This document shows, one piece after another, positions 9,010 to 18,385 of a stretch of DNA of 64,000 nt. Within the stretch, counting starts at the first letter, position 1. Each line of letters begins with the position of its first letter. This DNA is from Caryophanales bacterium (GTDB lineage Bacteria > Bacillota > Bacilli > Bacillales > Amphibacillaceae): assembly GCA_026168805.1 (NCBI GenBank), contig JAPFDS010000017.1, forward strand, positions 62,001-126,000. Reading direction: 5' to 3'. Below the pieces are notes generated by a model. It did no database searches and had not been told where the DNA came from. It was given only the letters and a program-made list of their open reading frames with translations. The translations under genes were made by a program, and so were the position numbers.

Positions 9010-10408
9010 ACGCATTCTTCCCTGCTTAGATATTCGCAATGGTCGAGTGGTGAAAGGAAAGAAATTTACACATATAAAAGATGTAGAAGACCCTTTAACA
9101 TTAGCCAAAATGTATGATAAAGCAGGTGCAGACGAACTCGTGATGTATGATATTACTGCCACTTCAGAGGGAAAAACAATTTTTACAGAGATGATTGAAC
9201 AAGTATCCAACCTCATTTCAATACCTTTAACCGTTGGTGGAGGTATTCAAACCATTGAAGATATAGAACGCACGCTTCAAGCAGGAGCTAAAAAGGTATC
9301 CATCAATAGTGCTGCAATAACAAATCCTGTTTTCATTAAAGAAGCATCTGCTATGTTTGGCAGTGAGAAAATTGTCATTGCCATCGATGCAAAGCAAATC
9401 GGACCAAATACATGGAATGCCTACACACATGGAGGAAAGAAAGATACCGGAATAGATGCGGTTACGTGGGCAAAGGAAGTGGTCCGACTAGGCGCTGGCG
9501 AAATCGTTTTAAATTCGATGGACCAAGATGGAATGAAAAACGGATTCAATATCCCTCTCCATTTAGCAATGAAAGAAGCCGTTTCCGTCCCTCTAATTGC
9601 AAGTGGTGGGGCCGGCACAATCGATGATTTCATCGAAGTCTTTCAAGAAGGGCATGCCGATGGTGCTCTCGCTGCATCCGTCTTTCATTATGGTGAACTC
9701 ACTATAACATCCGTCAAACAAGCGATTGAAAAAGAGAAGGTTACAAAAGAAGGTGCTAACGAAATGACATTCGATATAGATGATGTGCAATTTGATCAAC
9801 AGGGGCTCATACCAGCTATTGTACAAGACGATGATACTGGTGACGTATTAATGCTTGCGTATATGAATAAAGAATCATTAAAAAAATCAATTGAAACAAA
9901 AGAAACATGGTTTTATAGTCGTTCTCGTCATGAACTATGGAATAAAGGTGCCTTGTCAGGAAATACACAGGAAATTAAACAGATGACTCTTGACTGTGAT
10001 GCAGACGCTCTCTTAGTAACTGTTCGCCCAAAAGGCCCTGCATGTCATACAGGAGAAACCTCCTGTTTTTACAAAGCCGTCTTGGAAACATCACCGAGCA
10101 GTCGCACCATTATTTCTCAACTAACAGAGCGAATTGCTGATCGAAAAGCTCATCCAATGGAAGGAGCTTATACCACTTATTTATTCCATGAGGGGATGGA
10201 TAAGATATTAAAAAAGATTGGTGAAGAAGCAAGTGAAGTCATCATCGGGGCCAAAAATAATGATAGCCAAGAGGTGGTCTGGGAAATAGCAGACCTCGTA
10301 TATCACACGCTTGTGCTTATGGAGGAAATGGGTATTCATGTAGCAGACATTAAACAGGAATTAACGAATCGTCACATTACGAAGAAGGAGGATCCAATAG
10401 ATGAGTAA
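8999..10408 (+). CDS. hisFIE: HisF-HisI-HisE fusion: IGP synthase cyclase / PR-AMP cyclohydrolase / PR-ATP pyrophosphatase
   Basis: One uninterrupted frame of 469 codons joins two normally separate proteins. Residues 1 to about 252 are HisF ([37 protein letters not shown]; both catalytic Asp present). From about residue 256 it is HisI (IPAIVQD, WFYSRSR, the zinc site DCDADAL and CHTGETSCF) and then HisE ([17 protein letters not shown]). The junction has an ATG at 9764 with a weak GAAGGTG upstream, and stops in both other frames close by (TAA 9757-9759, TGA 9765-9767), so a one-base change could have removed an ancestral hisF stop. It may be a true fusion, a frameshift or a sequence error. The start at 8999 follows AGGTG. 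The predicted activities cover pathway steps 2, 3 and the cyclase of step 5. Confidence 0.88.
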   Translation: MKHKRILPCLDIRNGRVVKGKKFTHIKDVEDPLTLAKMYDKAGADELVMYDITATSEGKTIFTEMIEQVSNLISIPLTVGGGIQTIEDIERTLQAGAKKVSINSAAITNPVFIKEASAMFGSEKIVIAIDAKQIGPNTWNAYTHGGKKDTGIDAVTWAKEVVRLGAGEIVLNSMDQDGMKNGFNIPLHLAMKEAVSVPLIASGGAGTIDDFIEVFQEGHADGALAASVFHYGELTITSVKQAIEKEKVTKEGANEMTFDIDDVQFDQQGLIPAIVQDDDTGDVLMLAYMNKESLKKSIETKETWFYSRSRHELWNKGALSGNTQEIKQMTLDCDADALLVTVRPKGPACHTGETSCFYKAVLETSPSSRTIISQLTERIADRKAHPMEGAYTTYLFHEGMDKILKKIGEEASEVIIGAKNNDSQEVVWEIADLVYHTLVLMEEMGIHVADIKQELTNRHITKKEDPIDE

Positions 10409-11468
10409 ATTTTGGAGTTCCATGGCTAAACGGGCAAAACCATACGTTCCCGGAGAACAAGTCGAAGGTCCGAATATCCTTAAATTAAATACGAACGAAA
10501 ATCCATATCCACCTTCCCCAAAGGTGAATGATGCGATGAAAAATGCAACGAATCACGCATTAAGATTATATCCTTCTCCTACAGTCGATTCATTAAGAGA
10601 AGCAATCGCTCAAGAACAAGGAGTGACCAAGGATCATGTATTTGTCGGAAATGGCTCTGACGAAGTACTTGCATTTTCATTTATGGCGTTTTTCGAACCT
10701 GGCAAGATGATACGTTTTCCAAACATCACATACAGCTTTTACCCTGTGTACGCCACATTATTTGATATTCCATTTGAAGAAGTACCTTTGCAGGACGACT
10801 TTACAATTCTGCCAGAGTCTTTTTTCCAATCAGAAGGTGGCGTCATTTTCCCAAATCCTAACGCACCAACGAGTGTGTTTTTGCCATTAGAAAAAGTGGA
10901 AACAATCATTGAACAAAATCAAGATCATGTCGTTATGATTGATGAAGCTTATGTTGATTTCGCTTCTGCTTCTGCTCTATCTCTCGTACATACATACGAC
11001 AATGTGTTAGTCATTCAAACGCTATCAAAATCTCGCGCTCTTGCTGGCCTGCGTGTAGGGTATGCGATCGGTAATCCTGAACTTATTGAAGGTCTTTCAC
11101 GCATTAAAGATTCGGTTAACTCTTACACGATTGATCGTGTCGCAATGGCTGCAGCAACTGCCGCCATCAAAGATGAAACATACACGAAAGAATTAACAAC
11201 AAAAATTATTCAAACGAGAACTTCGGTAACAAAACAACTAGAGGATTTGAATTTCGAAGTACTTCCTTCCCAAACAAATTTTGTTTTTGCTACGCATCCT
11301 TCTGTTCCAGCACAAGTCATATACGAGCAATTAAAAGAGCAGGGAATTCTTATTCGATTCTTTAACACCGAATTACTTCATAACCATATCCGTATTACAA
11401 TTGGGACCGAGGAGGAAATGAAGCAATTTTTTACAGCACTTAAAGATATCATTAGCAAAAATATCTAA
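10401..11468 (+). CDS. hisC: Histidinol-phosphate aminotransferase
   Basis: PLP aminotransferase (fold type I) making histidinol phosphate from imidazole acetol phosphate, 355 residues. PLP-site features are NENPYPPSP near the N-terminus, NPNAPTS around residue 151, DEAYVDF, and the Schiff-base lysine in [18 protein letters not shown]. It overlaps the hisFIE end by 8 bases and has a strong AAGGAGG site. In B. subtilis hisC is in the trp supraoperon; here it closes the his operon, so it may also serve aromatic amino acid transamination. A terminator follows. Confidence 0.95.
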   Translation: MSKFWSSMAKRAKPYVPGEQVEGPNILKLNTNENPYPPSPKVNDAMKNATNHALRLYPSPTVDSLREAIAQEQGVTKDHVFVGNGSDEVLAFSFMAFFEPGKMIRFPNITYSFYPVYATLFDIPFEEVPLQDDFTILPESFFQSEGGVIFPNPNAPTSVFLPLEKVETIIEQNQDHVVMIDEAYVDFASASALSLVHTYDNVLVIQTLSKSRALAGLRVGYAIGNPELIEGLSRIKDSVNSYTIDRVAMAAATAAIKDETYTKELTTKIIQTRTSVTKQLEDLNFEVLPSQTNFVFATHPSVPAQVIYEQLKEQGILIRFFNTELLHNHIRITIGTEEEMKQFFTALKDIISKNI

Positions 11469-11476
11469 CACCTAAA

Positions 11477-11513
11477 AAGCTCGTCCTTACCTAACATGTG
11501 TAAGGACGAGCTT
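11477..11513. terminator. Bidirectional terminator between hisC and SurA-like lipoprotein gene
   Basis: A perfect 14-bp stem (11477-11490 with 11500-11513) and a nine-base loop lie between two convergent genes, ending the his operon and the minus-strand lipoprotein gene. Confidence 0.85.
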
Positions 11514-11517
11514 GTTA

Positions 11518-12222
11518 TTAGATGTTCTCTTCAATGGATGCATCTTTAATCAGTGTATCAATATGCTCTGTAAGAAGTTCATTGATTTCCTGATCTTTCA
11601 ATTGCGCTTTCAAATTTTCATGTATATCTTTTAAAGGAGGAAGATCTTCACTATCTTCTTCTTTCAACTCATTATAGACGGACTCTACTTCTTCATCAGT
11701 TATTTCAACATCCGAAAACTCAGATTCTATATACTTTTGAGATAAAATATTGTAGCGAAGTTCCTTTTTAAACTCGTCTTCTGTCATTTGGAACTGTTCA
11801 AGTAAATTTTCTAATCCTTCACTATTTTCCTCTTTAATGAAACTAAATTCTTCATCGAATTCTTCATCCGATACTTCAATTCCTTTATCAGCTGCATCTT
11901 GCGTTAGAATTGTTTCAAAAATAATTAAATCTACTGTATCTTGCTTGACCTCTTCTAGATCGCCTAGTTGTTGGTTTGCACTCTTGATAATCTTACTATT
12001 CCTGTACAGACGATTATATTCTTCACCTTTGATTTCTTCTCCGTCAATATTGAGAACAATATCATCTTCAGGTGCAAGCTCATCATCTGAAAACTCTACT
12101 TCTTCTAGTTCTTCTACATCTCCTGCTGGTTCTTCTTCTACTTCTTTATCTTCAGATGAGCCACAAGCTGCTAGCACACCTATCAACATTGTAACGCTCA
12201 AAATTGTTAACCATTTTCTCAT
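11518..12222 (-). CDS. SurA N-terminal-domain lipoprotein (PrsA-like, no PPIase domain)
   Basis: Predicted lipoprotein of 234 residues. A signal peptide with a lipobox (GVLAACG, Cys at about 20) is followed by a very acidic linker rich in E and D, then a helical region resembling the chaperone domain of PrsA/SurA (NIDGEEIKGEEYNRLYRN, and a C-terminal helix). No parvulin-type PPIase module is visible, and the protein is shorter than PrsA (about 280-300). A role as an extracytoplasmic folding factor is inference. The acidic linker fits a salt-adapted host. It is monocistronic and convergent with hisC. Confidence 0.75.
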   Translation of the reverse strand: MRKWLTILSVTMLIGVLAACGSSEDKEVEEEPAGDVEELEEVEFSDDELAPEDDIVLNIDGEEIKGEEYNRLYRNSKIIKSANQQLGDLEEVKQDTVDLIIFETILTQDAADKGIEVSDEEFDEEFSFIKEENSEGLENLLEQFQMTEDEFKKELRYNILSQKYIESEFSDVEITDEEVESVYNELKEEDSEDLPPLKDIHENLKAQLKDQEINELLTEHIDTLIKDASIEENI

Positions 12223-12307
12223 ACATTTGATACTCCTTTGTTATTTCTTATACGTACATTCAACCATAATAGCCCTTCATTACGCAAGCAAATAAAAGGC
12301 TATATTT

Positions 12308-12353
12308 TAAAAATCCGCCACTACATCCTCATATGTTAAGATTTAGTGACGGA
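12308..12353 (-). terminator. Terminator of the yclNOPQ-like operon
   Basis: Arms 12314-12323 and 12344-12353 pair over 10 positions on the minus strand (one G-U), followed in that direction by a T run. It lies about 50 bases beyond the yclQ stop. Confidence 0.7.
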
Positions 12354-12404
12354 ACATATATATCTATCTATTTTAATGAAATCTATCCATGTAAAGATTG
12401 AAAT

Positions 12405-13355
12405 TTACTCTGCTAAACTTTCTTCAATTTCATTAATCATATTTTGAACTGAAATAAGACCTCCACCTGATAAATACCAGTTGTCAGCATGCAAGTAGTA
12501 AATATCGTCATTTTGATAGGCATCTGTTTTCTCAACTAATTTATTTTCAATCATTTCTTGTACATTTGATTCATTCCCTATAGCAGCTGTACGGTCAATC
12601 ACGTACAAAATGTCAGGATTCATCTCTGTGACATATTCAAAGGATACGTTTTTCCCATGAGTAGATGCTTCGATATCCTCATCTACAGGTTCTACACCAA
12701 ATACATCATGTACAAGCCCAAAACGTGAGCTTGGTCCATATGCACTGATTTTGTCATCATTTGCTAAGACAATTAAACCGTTCTTTCCACTGTCTTGTGC
12801 TTTTGCATGTAAGTCTTCAATCGATTGATCAATCTCTTCTAGCGTTTTGTCTACTTCATCTTCTTTATCAAAGATCTCGGCAATCGTATGTACATTTTCT
12901 TTAAATGAATCCATATATCTCGTTGTATCAACCCCAACATAAACGGTTGGTCCTAATTTTGATAATTCATCATATAAATCTGCTTGTCTTGCAGAAATAA
13001 GAATTAAGTCCGGATCAATTTCTGCTATTTTATCAAAATCCGGTTCTTTTAAACTTCCGACGTTTTCATAGTCATCTGAATCATATTTCTCTAAATAGGA
13101 AGGTATGACTCCACCGCGTGGAACAGCTGTCACATCAATACTTAAAGCATCTAGTGTATCGAGCGCTCCAAAATCAAATACAACTACTTTCTCCGGGTTT
13201 TTCTCTACCGTTGTTTCGTCAAGCTCATGTGTAATTGTGATTACTTCTATATCCTGATCCCCTGAGTCTTTACTTGAATCTGTATTTGAATCTCCGCAAG
13301 CAGCTAAAAACAATATGAGCATAGCCACAAAGCTGGCAGTAATTATTTTTTTCAT
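12405..13355 (-). CDS. yclQ: Siderophore-binding lipoprotein (YclQ-like, petrobactin type)
   Basis: Substrate-binding lipoprotein of a ferric siderophore importer, about 316 residues. It has a signal peptide with lipobox LAACG and a type III periplasmic-binding-protein fold: EKVVVFDFGALDTLDAL, KIAEIDPDLILISARQ, and NPDILYVIDRTAAIG in the second lobe. The gene order permease-permease-ATPase-binding protein and the sequence match B. subtilis YclNOPQ, which imports petrobactin; the exact ligand here is inference. The start at 13355 has AAGGG upstream; an earlier in-frame ATG (13376) precedes that site. It is last in a Fur-box-controlled operon. Confidence 0.85.
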   Translation of the reverse strand: MKKIITASFVAMLILFLAACGDSNTDSSKDSGDQDIEVITITHELDETTVEKNPEKVVVFDFGALDTLDALSIDVTAVPRGGVIPSYLEKYDSDDYENVGSLKEPDFDKIAEIDPDLILISARQADLYDELSKLGPTVYVGVDTTRYMDSFKENVHTIAEIFDKEDEVDKTLEEIDQSIEDLHAKAQDSGKNGLIVLANDDKISAYGPSSRFGLVHDVFGVEPVDEDIEASTHGKNVSFEYVTEMNPDILYVIDRTAAIGNESNVQEMIENKLVEKTDAYQNDDIYYLHADNWYLSGGGLISVQNMINEIEESLAE

Positions 13356-13424
13356 TGTACAAATTCCCTTCTTCATTCATTATTTAATATTTCCTGGGAA
13401 ATATTTGTTTATTATGTCGAAACA

Positions 13425-14183
13425 TTAATCGAAGTAAATGCAAATTCGTTGATCATTAATGTTTTGGACATTGAATTCCATATCATAAATTTCTTTCAGG
13501 ACACACTCGTCGATAACGTCACACGCACGTCCTTGTTTAACAATTCTTCCATCTTTCAGAGCAATAATGTTATCTGAGTAACATGATGCAAAGTTAATAT
13601 CATGTATGACAAGCAAAATAGTTTTTCCGAGCTCATCAACCAATTTGCGTAATGTTTTCATAATTTGTACAGAATGTCGCATATCTAGGTTGTTCAGTGG
13701 CTCATCAAGTAAAATATATTCTGTATCTTGTGCAATCACCATCGCAATATGAGCTCTTTGACGTTGTCCACCACTCAATTCATCTAAATACTTATGTTGC
13801 ATATCACGTAACTCCATATAGTCGATCGCTTCTTCTACCTTCGCCCAATCATCTGACTTCAATCGACCTTTTGAATATGGGAAACGTCCAAATGAGACAA
13901 GTTCTCGGACCGTCAGCTTCATATTAATGGCGTTGGATTGCTTTAAAATTGAAAGTTTCTTCGCTAACTCTTCGCTTTTCACCTCCTTAATATTTTCGCC
14001 TCCTACTTTAATTTGACCATCGTCTTCAGCAATGAGACGGCTCACAAGAGAAATAAGCGTACTTTTCCCTGCCCCGTTTGGTCCTATAAAGGAAGTGATC
14101 GTACCTTTCTGTATATCCACGGAAATATCATCTAATACTGTCTTATCATTATATTTTTTGGAAACATTCATTATATTTACCAT
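13425..14183 (-). CDS. yclP: Siderophore ABC transporter ATPase (YclP-like)
   Basis: FecE-type cytoplasmic ATPase, 252 residues, energising ferric siderophore uptake through YclN/YclO. Walker A GPNGAGKS is at about 34-41, the signature LSGGQ at 136-140 and Walker B YILLDE at 156-161. It overlaps the end of yclO by 7 bases. A 69-base gap separates it from yclQ. Confidence 0.88.
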   Translation of the reverse strand: MVNIMNVSKKYNDKTVLDDISVDIQKGTITSFIGPNGAGKSTLISLVSRLIAEDDGQIKVGGENIKEVKSEELAKKLSILKQSNAINMKLTVRELVSFGRFPYSKGRLKSDDWAKVEEAIDYMELRDMQHKYLDELSGGQRQRAHIAMVIAQDTEYILLDEPLNNLDMRHSVQIMKTLRKLVDELGKTILLVIHDINFASCYSDNIIALKDGRIVKQGRACDVIDECVLKEIYDMEFNVQNINDQRICIYFD

Positions 14184-15127
14184 GATTTATTCTCCTTTAA
14201 TAATAGATAGATGAAGTAAACTCCACCAACAAAGTTTATAATGACACTTAATGTCGTTTGAAACGTGAATATTTTCTCAACAATAAATTGTCCACCAATC
14301 AATGCAATGATACTTAAACATACGGAGCCAAGGATTAAGTACGAATGCCTGAATGTCTTTAGAAACTCATAGGATACGTTTACAACAAGGAGTCCAAGGA
14401 ACGTAATGGGCCCAACAAGGGCAGTAGCTATTGACGTAAGCATTGCTACAATAACAAGTAAATGTTTTACAACATAATCATATGGCACTCCTAAATTAAT
14501 CGCTTGATCTTTCCCTAACCCTATGACATCTAGATACTTGTAAAATCGTAAGAAATACAAGGATATCAGCACAAATAAGATAATGGACACATAGACAAGA
14601 TCGCCATTTACGTTATTAATACTTGCAAACATTCGATCTTGTGCAATCATGAACTCATTTGGGTCAATGAGTACTTGCATAAAGGATGTGATACTACTAA
14701 AAAATGTACCTAAGATAATTCCTATTAATAATAAGAAATAAATGCTGTTATTTTCACCCCTGAATAAAAATCGAAATAGCACAAGGGCGAATAAAATCAT
14801 ACAACCAATCGAAATGAGATAATTTACATTGCTATTCATTAATACGAAAGAACCTGAGCCAAAGATAAATACCATTACTGTTTGAAGTAATAAGTAAAGA
14901 GAATCAAGTCCCATAACACTTGGTGTTAAAATTCGGTTATGTGTGATGGTCATGAAAATAGTTGTTGAAAATGCTATGGCAGCTCCAGTAATTAAAATAG
15001 CAACCACTTTAATGATTCTTCGTGGTAAAACATACCCAATATTCCCTTTTAAATCATACACGATATAAAGCACTGCTAAGAACACAGCAACGACTGCTAA
15101 TAAAATTGTTTTCTTTTTATAACCCAT
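14177..15127 (-). CDS. yclO: Siderophore ABC transporter permease (YclO-like)
   Basis: FecCD/BtuC-family permease, 316 residues with about nine to ten hydrophobic helices. The family pattern is seen in SVMGLDSLYLLLQT and in the cytoplasmic coupling loop and following helix GPITFLGLLVVNVSYE. It pairs with YclN, as B. subtilis YclN/YclO do, and overlaps both neighbours by about 10 bases, indicating coupled translation. Confidence 0.88.
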   Translation of the reverse strand: MGYKKKTILLAVVAVFLAVLYIVYDLKGNIGYVLPRRIIKVVAILITGAAIAFSTTIFMTITHNRILTPSVMGLDSLYLLLQTVMVFIFGSGSFVLMNSNVNYLISIGCMILFALVLFRFLFRGENNSIYFLLLIGIILGTFFSSITSFMQVLIDPNEFMIAQDRMFASINNVNGDLVYVSIILFVLISLYFLRFYKYLDVIGLGKDQAINLGVPYDYVVKHLLVIVAMLTSIATALVGPITFLGLLVVNVSYEFLKTFRHSYLILGSVCLSIIALIGGQFIVEKIFTFQTTLSVIINFVGGVYFIYLLLKENKSW

Positions 15128-16070
15128 ATTTTCTTCTCCTCATGAGCAGATAGATAAATACTCCACTACCTATTACTCCTACCATTAAGCTTATTGGGAT
15201 TTCATATGGGTAAATAATTACTCTGCCAAGGATATCGCATACGAGAACGAATACTGCTCCTAGTAACGCTGTATGTGGTAAATTATTTTTTAAATGATCG
15301 CCTTGATAAATCGTTACGATATTTGGAATAATTAAGCCAAGAAACGGAATAACTCCTACTGACAATACGACTGACGCAGTTGCAAGAGCGACAATCGCAA
15401 GCCCTAAATTTACAACTTGACGATAGTTCAAGCCTAAATTCTTTGAGAAATCTTCTCCCATCCCTGCTATGGTAAACTTATTTGCAAAGAGATAAGCAAC
15501 AATTAAAATAGGTAAACTAACGAATATTAATTCATAATTTCCACTCATAATCATAGAAAAATCTCCTTGCATCCAAGAAGACATGTTTTGAATTAAATCA
15601 TATCGGTATGCAAAAAAAGTGGATACAGACGATATGATATTCCCAAACATTATTCCTACGAGTGGGATAAATATGGCGTCTTTAAATTTAACTTTTTCCA
15701 AAATCTTCATAAAGACAAATGTTCCTAGTAACGCAAATGCAAACGAAAGGATCATTTTTTGGAATAATCCTGCTGATGTAAATAACATCATGGAAACGAG
15801 TATTCCTAATCGTGCCGAATCTAAGGTACCTGCCGTCGTTGGAGAAACAAACTTATTTTTACTAAGTTGTTGCATAATCAAACCGGTGATACTCATGCTA
15901 GCTCCTGCAATTACAATACTGAGGAGACGCGGGATTCGACTAATGATTAATACCTCTGCTTGCTCTTCCGTTAAAGAAAATATGTCCCATATAGAAACAT
16001 TAGAAACGCCTATAAAGATAGATATAATTGAAAGTATAATAAAAGTTATGAACAAGTATCTAATTTTCAT
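15117..16070 (-). CDS. yclN: Siderophore ABC transporter permease (YclN-like)
   Basis: FecCD-family permease, 317 residues and the first gene of the operon. It shows SRIPRLLSIVIAGASMSITG, FVSPTTAGTLDSARLG and GVIPFLGLIIPNIV, all typical of this family, and ends in RRRK. Two Fur-box-like 7-1-7 palindromes lie 34-87 bases upstream, which predicts repression when iron is plentiful. The ORF starts at ATG 16070 with AAAAGGAA upstream. Confidence 0.88.
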   Translation of the reverse strand: MKIRYLFITFIILSIISIFIGVSNVSIWDIFSLTEEQAEVLIISRIPRLLSIVIAGASMSITGLIMQQLSKNKFVSPTTAGTLDSARLGILVSMMLFTSAGLFQKMILSFAFALLGTFVFMKILEKVKFKDAIFIPLVGIMFGNIISSVSTFFAYRYDLIQNMSSWMQGDFSMIMSGNYELIFVSLPILIVAYLFANKFTIAGMGEDFSKNLGLNYRQVVNLGLAIVALATASVVLSVGVIPFLGLIIPNIVTIYQGDHLKNNLPHTALLGAVFVLVCDILGRVIIYPYEIPISLMVGVIGSGVFIYLLMRRRKYGL

Positions 16071-16103
16071 ATTATGTTCCTTTTCTTTCCATTGAAGACC
16101 TAT

Positions 16104-16118
16104 TGATAATAAGTATCA
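16104..16118. promoter_or_regulatory. Fur box 1 (yclN promoter region)
   Basis: TGATAATAAGTATCA matches the Bacillus 7-1-7 Fur consensus TGATAATNATTATCA with one mismatch. It lies 34 bases upstream of the yclN start, in front of an iron-siderophore import operon. Confidence 0.8.
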
Positions 16119-16142
16119 TATGATTATTAATCTAATTAGTAA

Positions 16143-16157
16143 TGATATTCATTATCA
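16143..16157. promoter_or_regulatory. Fur box 2 (yclN promoter region)
   Basis: TGATATTCATTATCA matches the 7-1-7 Fur consensus with one mismatch and is about four helical turns from box 1. Two boxes flanking the presumed promoter support tight iron repression. Confidence 0.8.
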
Positions 16158-16260
16158 ATTAGATTCTATAAAAGATTATAGCACACAACACAATCAACAG
16201 CAATGTATTTCACAACTTTATAAGGGGTGATTTTCAATGCATTCTCACTAACGCACATCA

Positions 16261-16298
16261 AAACAGGAGACATCTAATGTGAGATATCTCCTGTTTTA
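16261..16298. terminator. Terminator downstream of DsbA-family gene
   Basis: The 11-bp inverted repeat AAAACAGGAGA (16261-16271) pairs with 16288-16298, just past the stop of the minus-strand DsbA-like gene. Confidence 0.6.
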
Positions 16299-16306
16299 TA
16301 GAATAC

Positions 16307-17017
16307 TTAAGGATGGTTTATTTCATGACACCCTTCTGCAGTGCAATAAGTTGTTTGTCTGTTTGGTTGTTTCGTAGCTTTCATACCATTTTCATTCCAG
16401 AGCGAATTTAAAATATAGATAAATTGTTCTGGAGTATGAAATGTTTGTATTCCACATGTTTCATTTATAATCAAAAACGGAATATGCTCTACTCCTAATT
16501 CTTTGGCTTCTTCTGTGTCATTTCGAACATCTGTCGTGAATTTGCATGAGTAGAGTAGGTCATTCAGTTCAATGTCTAATAGTCCTATTTCTTTTCCCAG
16601 ATCCAGGAGACAGTCAATACGGTCAATAGGCTGATGTTCAAAAAAATGTGCTTCTAATAATCGATTGACCATTTGCTCTTCTTTATTATTTTGTGCCGCA
16701 TATTTAATTAAACGGTGAGCGTTTAGTGTATTTATTGGTTCTTGGGCTGTTGAGAATGCGTCTTTTAGTCCGACAATTTCGGCACACGTATATAGTTGTT
16801 GTATTCGTTCTTCTCTATTTGAACAATCCCAATCGACAAATAATTGATCAACAATATCTGGTTGTTGTACACGTAATGCGTCCTCATATAACAAATAACT
16901 TTTATACGTTATATGTATATGCTCTTGATGGGAAAAGCCTTCTAGGGCTTGATCAAATAATCGTTTGCCTATATAACTATACGGACAGACGGGATCTATC
17001 CACATTTCCACTCGCAT
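16307..17017 (-). CDS. DsbA-family protein (FrnE-like)
   Basis: Thioredoxin-fold protein of the DsbA/FrnE type, 236 residues, without a signal peptide and so cytosolic. It begins MRVEMWIDPVCPYSYIGKR: the usual CPxC active site reads CPYS, so the second cysteine is replaced by serine. A cis-Pro segment HIPFLIIN is present, and extra cysteines lie near the C-terminus (TYCTAEGC). The start at 17017 is chosen for the AGGTGG site four bases upstream; the frame runs open for 47 codons before it without a good site. Function as an oxidoreductase or isomerase is uncertain. Confidence 0.75.
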   Translation of the reverse strand: MRVEMWIDPVCPYSYIGKRLFDQALEGFSHQEHIHITYKSYLLYEDALRVQQPDIVDQLFVDWDCSNREERIQQLYTCAEIVGLKDAFSTAQEPINTLNAHRLIKYAAQNNKEEQMVNRLLEAHFFEHQPIDRIDCLLDLGKEIGLLDIELNDLLYSCKFTTDVRNDTEEAKELGVEHIPFLIINETCGIQTFHTPEQFIYILNSLWNENGMKATKQPNRQTTYCTAEGCHEINHP

Positions 17018-17144
17018 ATAGCCACCTCGCTTCTGCATATGTATTGTAGCATATAGAGGTAGCTTAGCTGAAGAATTGAGCTCATATGTTTTTGACAATA
17101 TGATGACGCTCCGAATGTCGAAACATTCATTGCTTTTCAAAACA

Positions 17145-17186
17145 AAAAAACCGCACAATTTTGAATAGTTTGCAGTACGGTTTTTT
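17145..17186 (-). terminator. Terminator of fni
   Basis: AAAAAACCG (17145-17153) pairs with CGGTTTTTT (17178-17186) just downstream of the fni stop on the minus strand. Confidence 0.65.
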
Positions 17187-17201
17187 CTCTATAGAATTTC
17201 C

Positions 17202-18251
17202 TTATTCATCGAGTAGCGACTTACCCATAATTTTCAAGCGTTTTGTAGCTTGTAAGTCATCTAATGATTTGACTCCTACTCCGAACATTGTCATTTTTAA
17301 TTCAAATTCAATTCTTTCCATTTCTTTTAGAACTTCATCAACAGATATTGTCGCCGCTTCTAATAATTGTCTCGCATACCCAATCAGATTTGCTCCAATC
17401 GTTATTGCCTTAGCAGCATCGACACCTGTTTTCATACCGCCACTAGCAACGAGTGGGACTTCTGGTAACTTTTCACGAACAGATACGATACAATCTTTCG
17501 TCGGAGTCCCCCAATCATTAAATGCTTCTGCCGCAACTTCTCGTAAAGGATCTTCTGTACGAAGTTTTTCCACCTGGCTCCAAGATGTCCCTCCTGCACC
17601 AGCAACATCTATATAATGAATGCCAACATCATGAAGCTTTTTAGCTACGGTTCCATCAATTCCAAACCCTACTTCTTTGACTCCTACAGGTACTTGCAAA
17701 TCCCGGCAGATTTTCTCAATTTTTGATAGTAGATTCTTGAAATTCAAGTCCCCACCATCTTGAACAATTTCTTGTAAACTGTTTAAGTGAAGTACAAGTG
17801 AGTCCGCTTCTGTTTCTTCAACAATCTTTTTACATGCGTCTACTCCATACCCATAATTTAGTTGAACAGCTCCTAAATTAGCAATCACCGGAATGGTCGG
17901 TGCATGTTTTCGAACGACGAATGAGTCTCGGTGTGCATCACTTTCCAGTAAAGCCCTTGTTGACCCGAGAGCAAAAGCCCACTGTTTTTCTTCCGCAGCA
18001 ATGGCTAAGTTTTGATTAATTTCAGTCGCTAAGGCAGAACCACCCGTCATTGAACTCACTAAAAATGGCGCTAATAATTTCTTTTGTAAAAAAGACGTTT
18101 CGGTTGAAATATCATTGAAGTCAATTTCAGGAAGGGCGTTATGTATAAATGAAATGCCCTCTAATCCTGTAGACATATTTACGCCTTCTACGTTCTCTTC
18201 TAAACAAAGACGAATATGTTCTGTTTTTCGTTTGTTAATTTCTGGTTCCAT
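17202..18251 (-). CDS. fni: Type 2 isopentenyl-diphosphate delta-isomerase
   Basis: FMN- and NADPH-dependent isomerase interconverting IPP and DMAPP for isoprenoid synthesis, 349 residues. Motifs include the N-terminal RKTEHIRLCLEENV, SSMTGG, LGSTRALLES, HLNSLQE, KEVGFGID, VAGAGGTSW and ASGGMKTGVDAAKAI, all in the flavin-binding TIM barrel. The start at 18251 follows AAGGGTG by eight bases; the frame extends upstream to 18353 without a second good site. It stands alone, with its own terminator. Confidence 0.92.
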   Translation of the reverse strand: MEPEINKRKTEHIRLCLEENVEGVNMSTGLEGISFIHNALPEIDFNDISTETSFLQKKLLAPFLVSSMTGGSALATEINQNLAIAAEEKQWAFALGSTRALLESDAHRDSFVVRKHAPTIPVIANLGAVQLNYGYGVDACKKIVEETEADSLVLHLNSLQEIVQDGGDLNFKNLLSKIEKICRDLQVPVGVKEVGFGIDGTVAKKLHDVGIHYIDVAGAGGTSWSQVEKLRTEDPLREVAAEAFNDWGTPTKDCIVSVREKLPEVPLVASGGMKTGVDAAKAITIGANLIGYARQLLEAATISVDEVLKEMERIEFELKMTMFGVGVKSLDDLQATKRLKIMGKSLLDE

Positions 18252-18385
18252 AATGATCACACCCTTATTTGTTGTTAAAACAATGCCAATGAATAAACGT
18301 GCATTCCAATAACATTGAGTATTTCTCACAGTAAAACCTCTACCTTTTATCATACCAAAGTTGAATAGAATTGAAAGGGAGAGCC

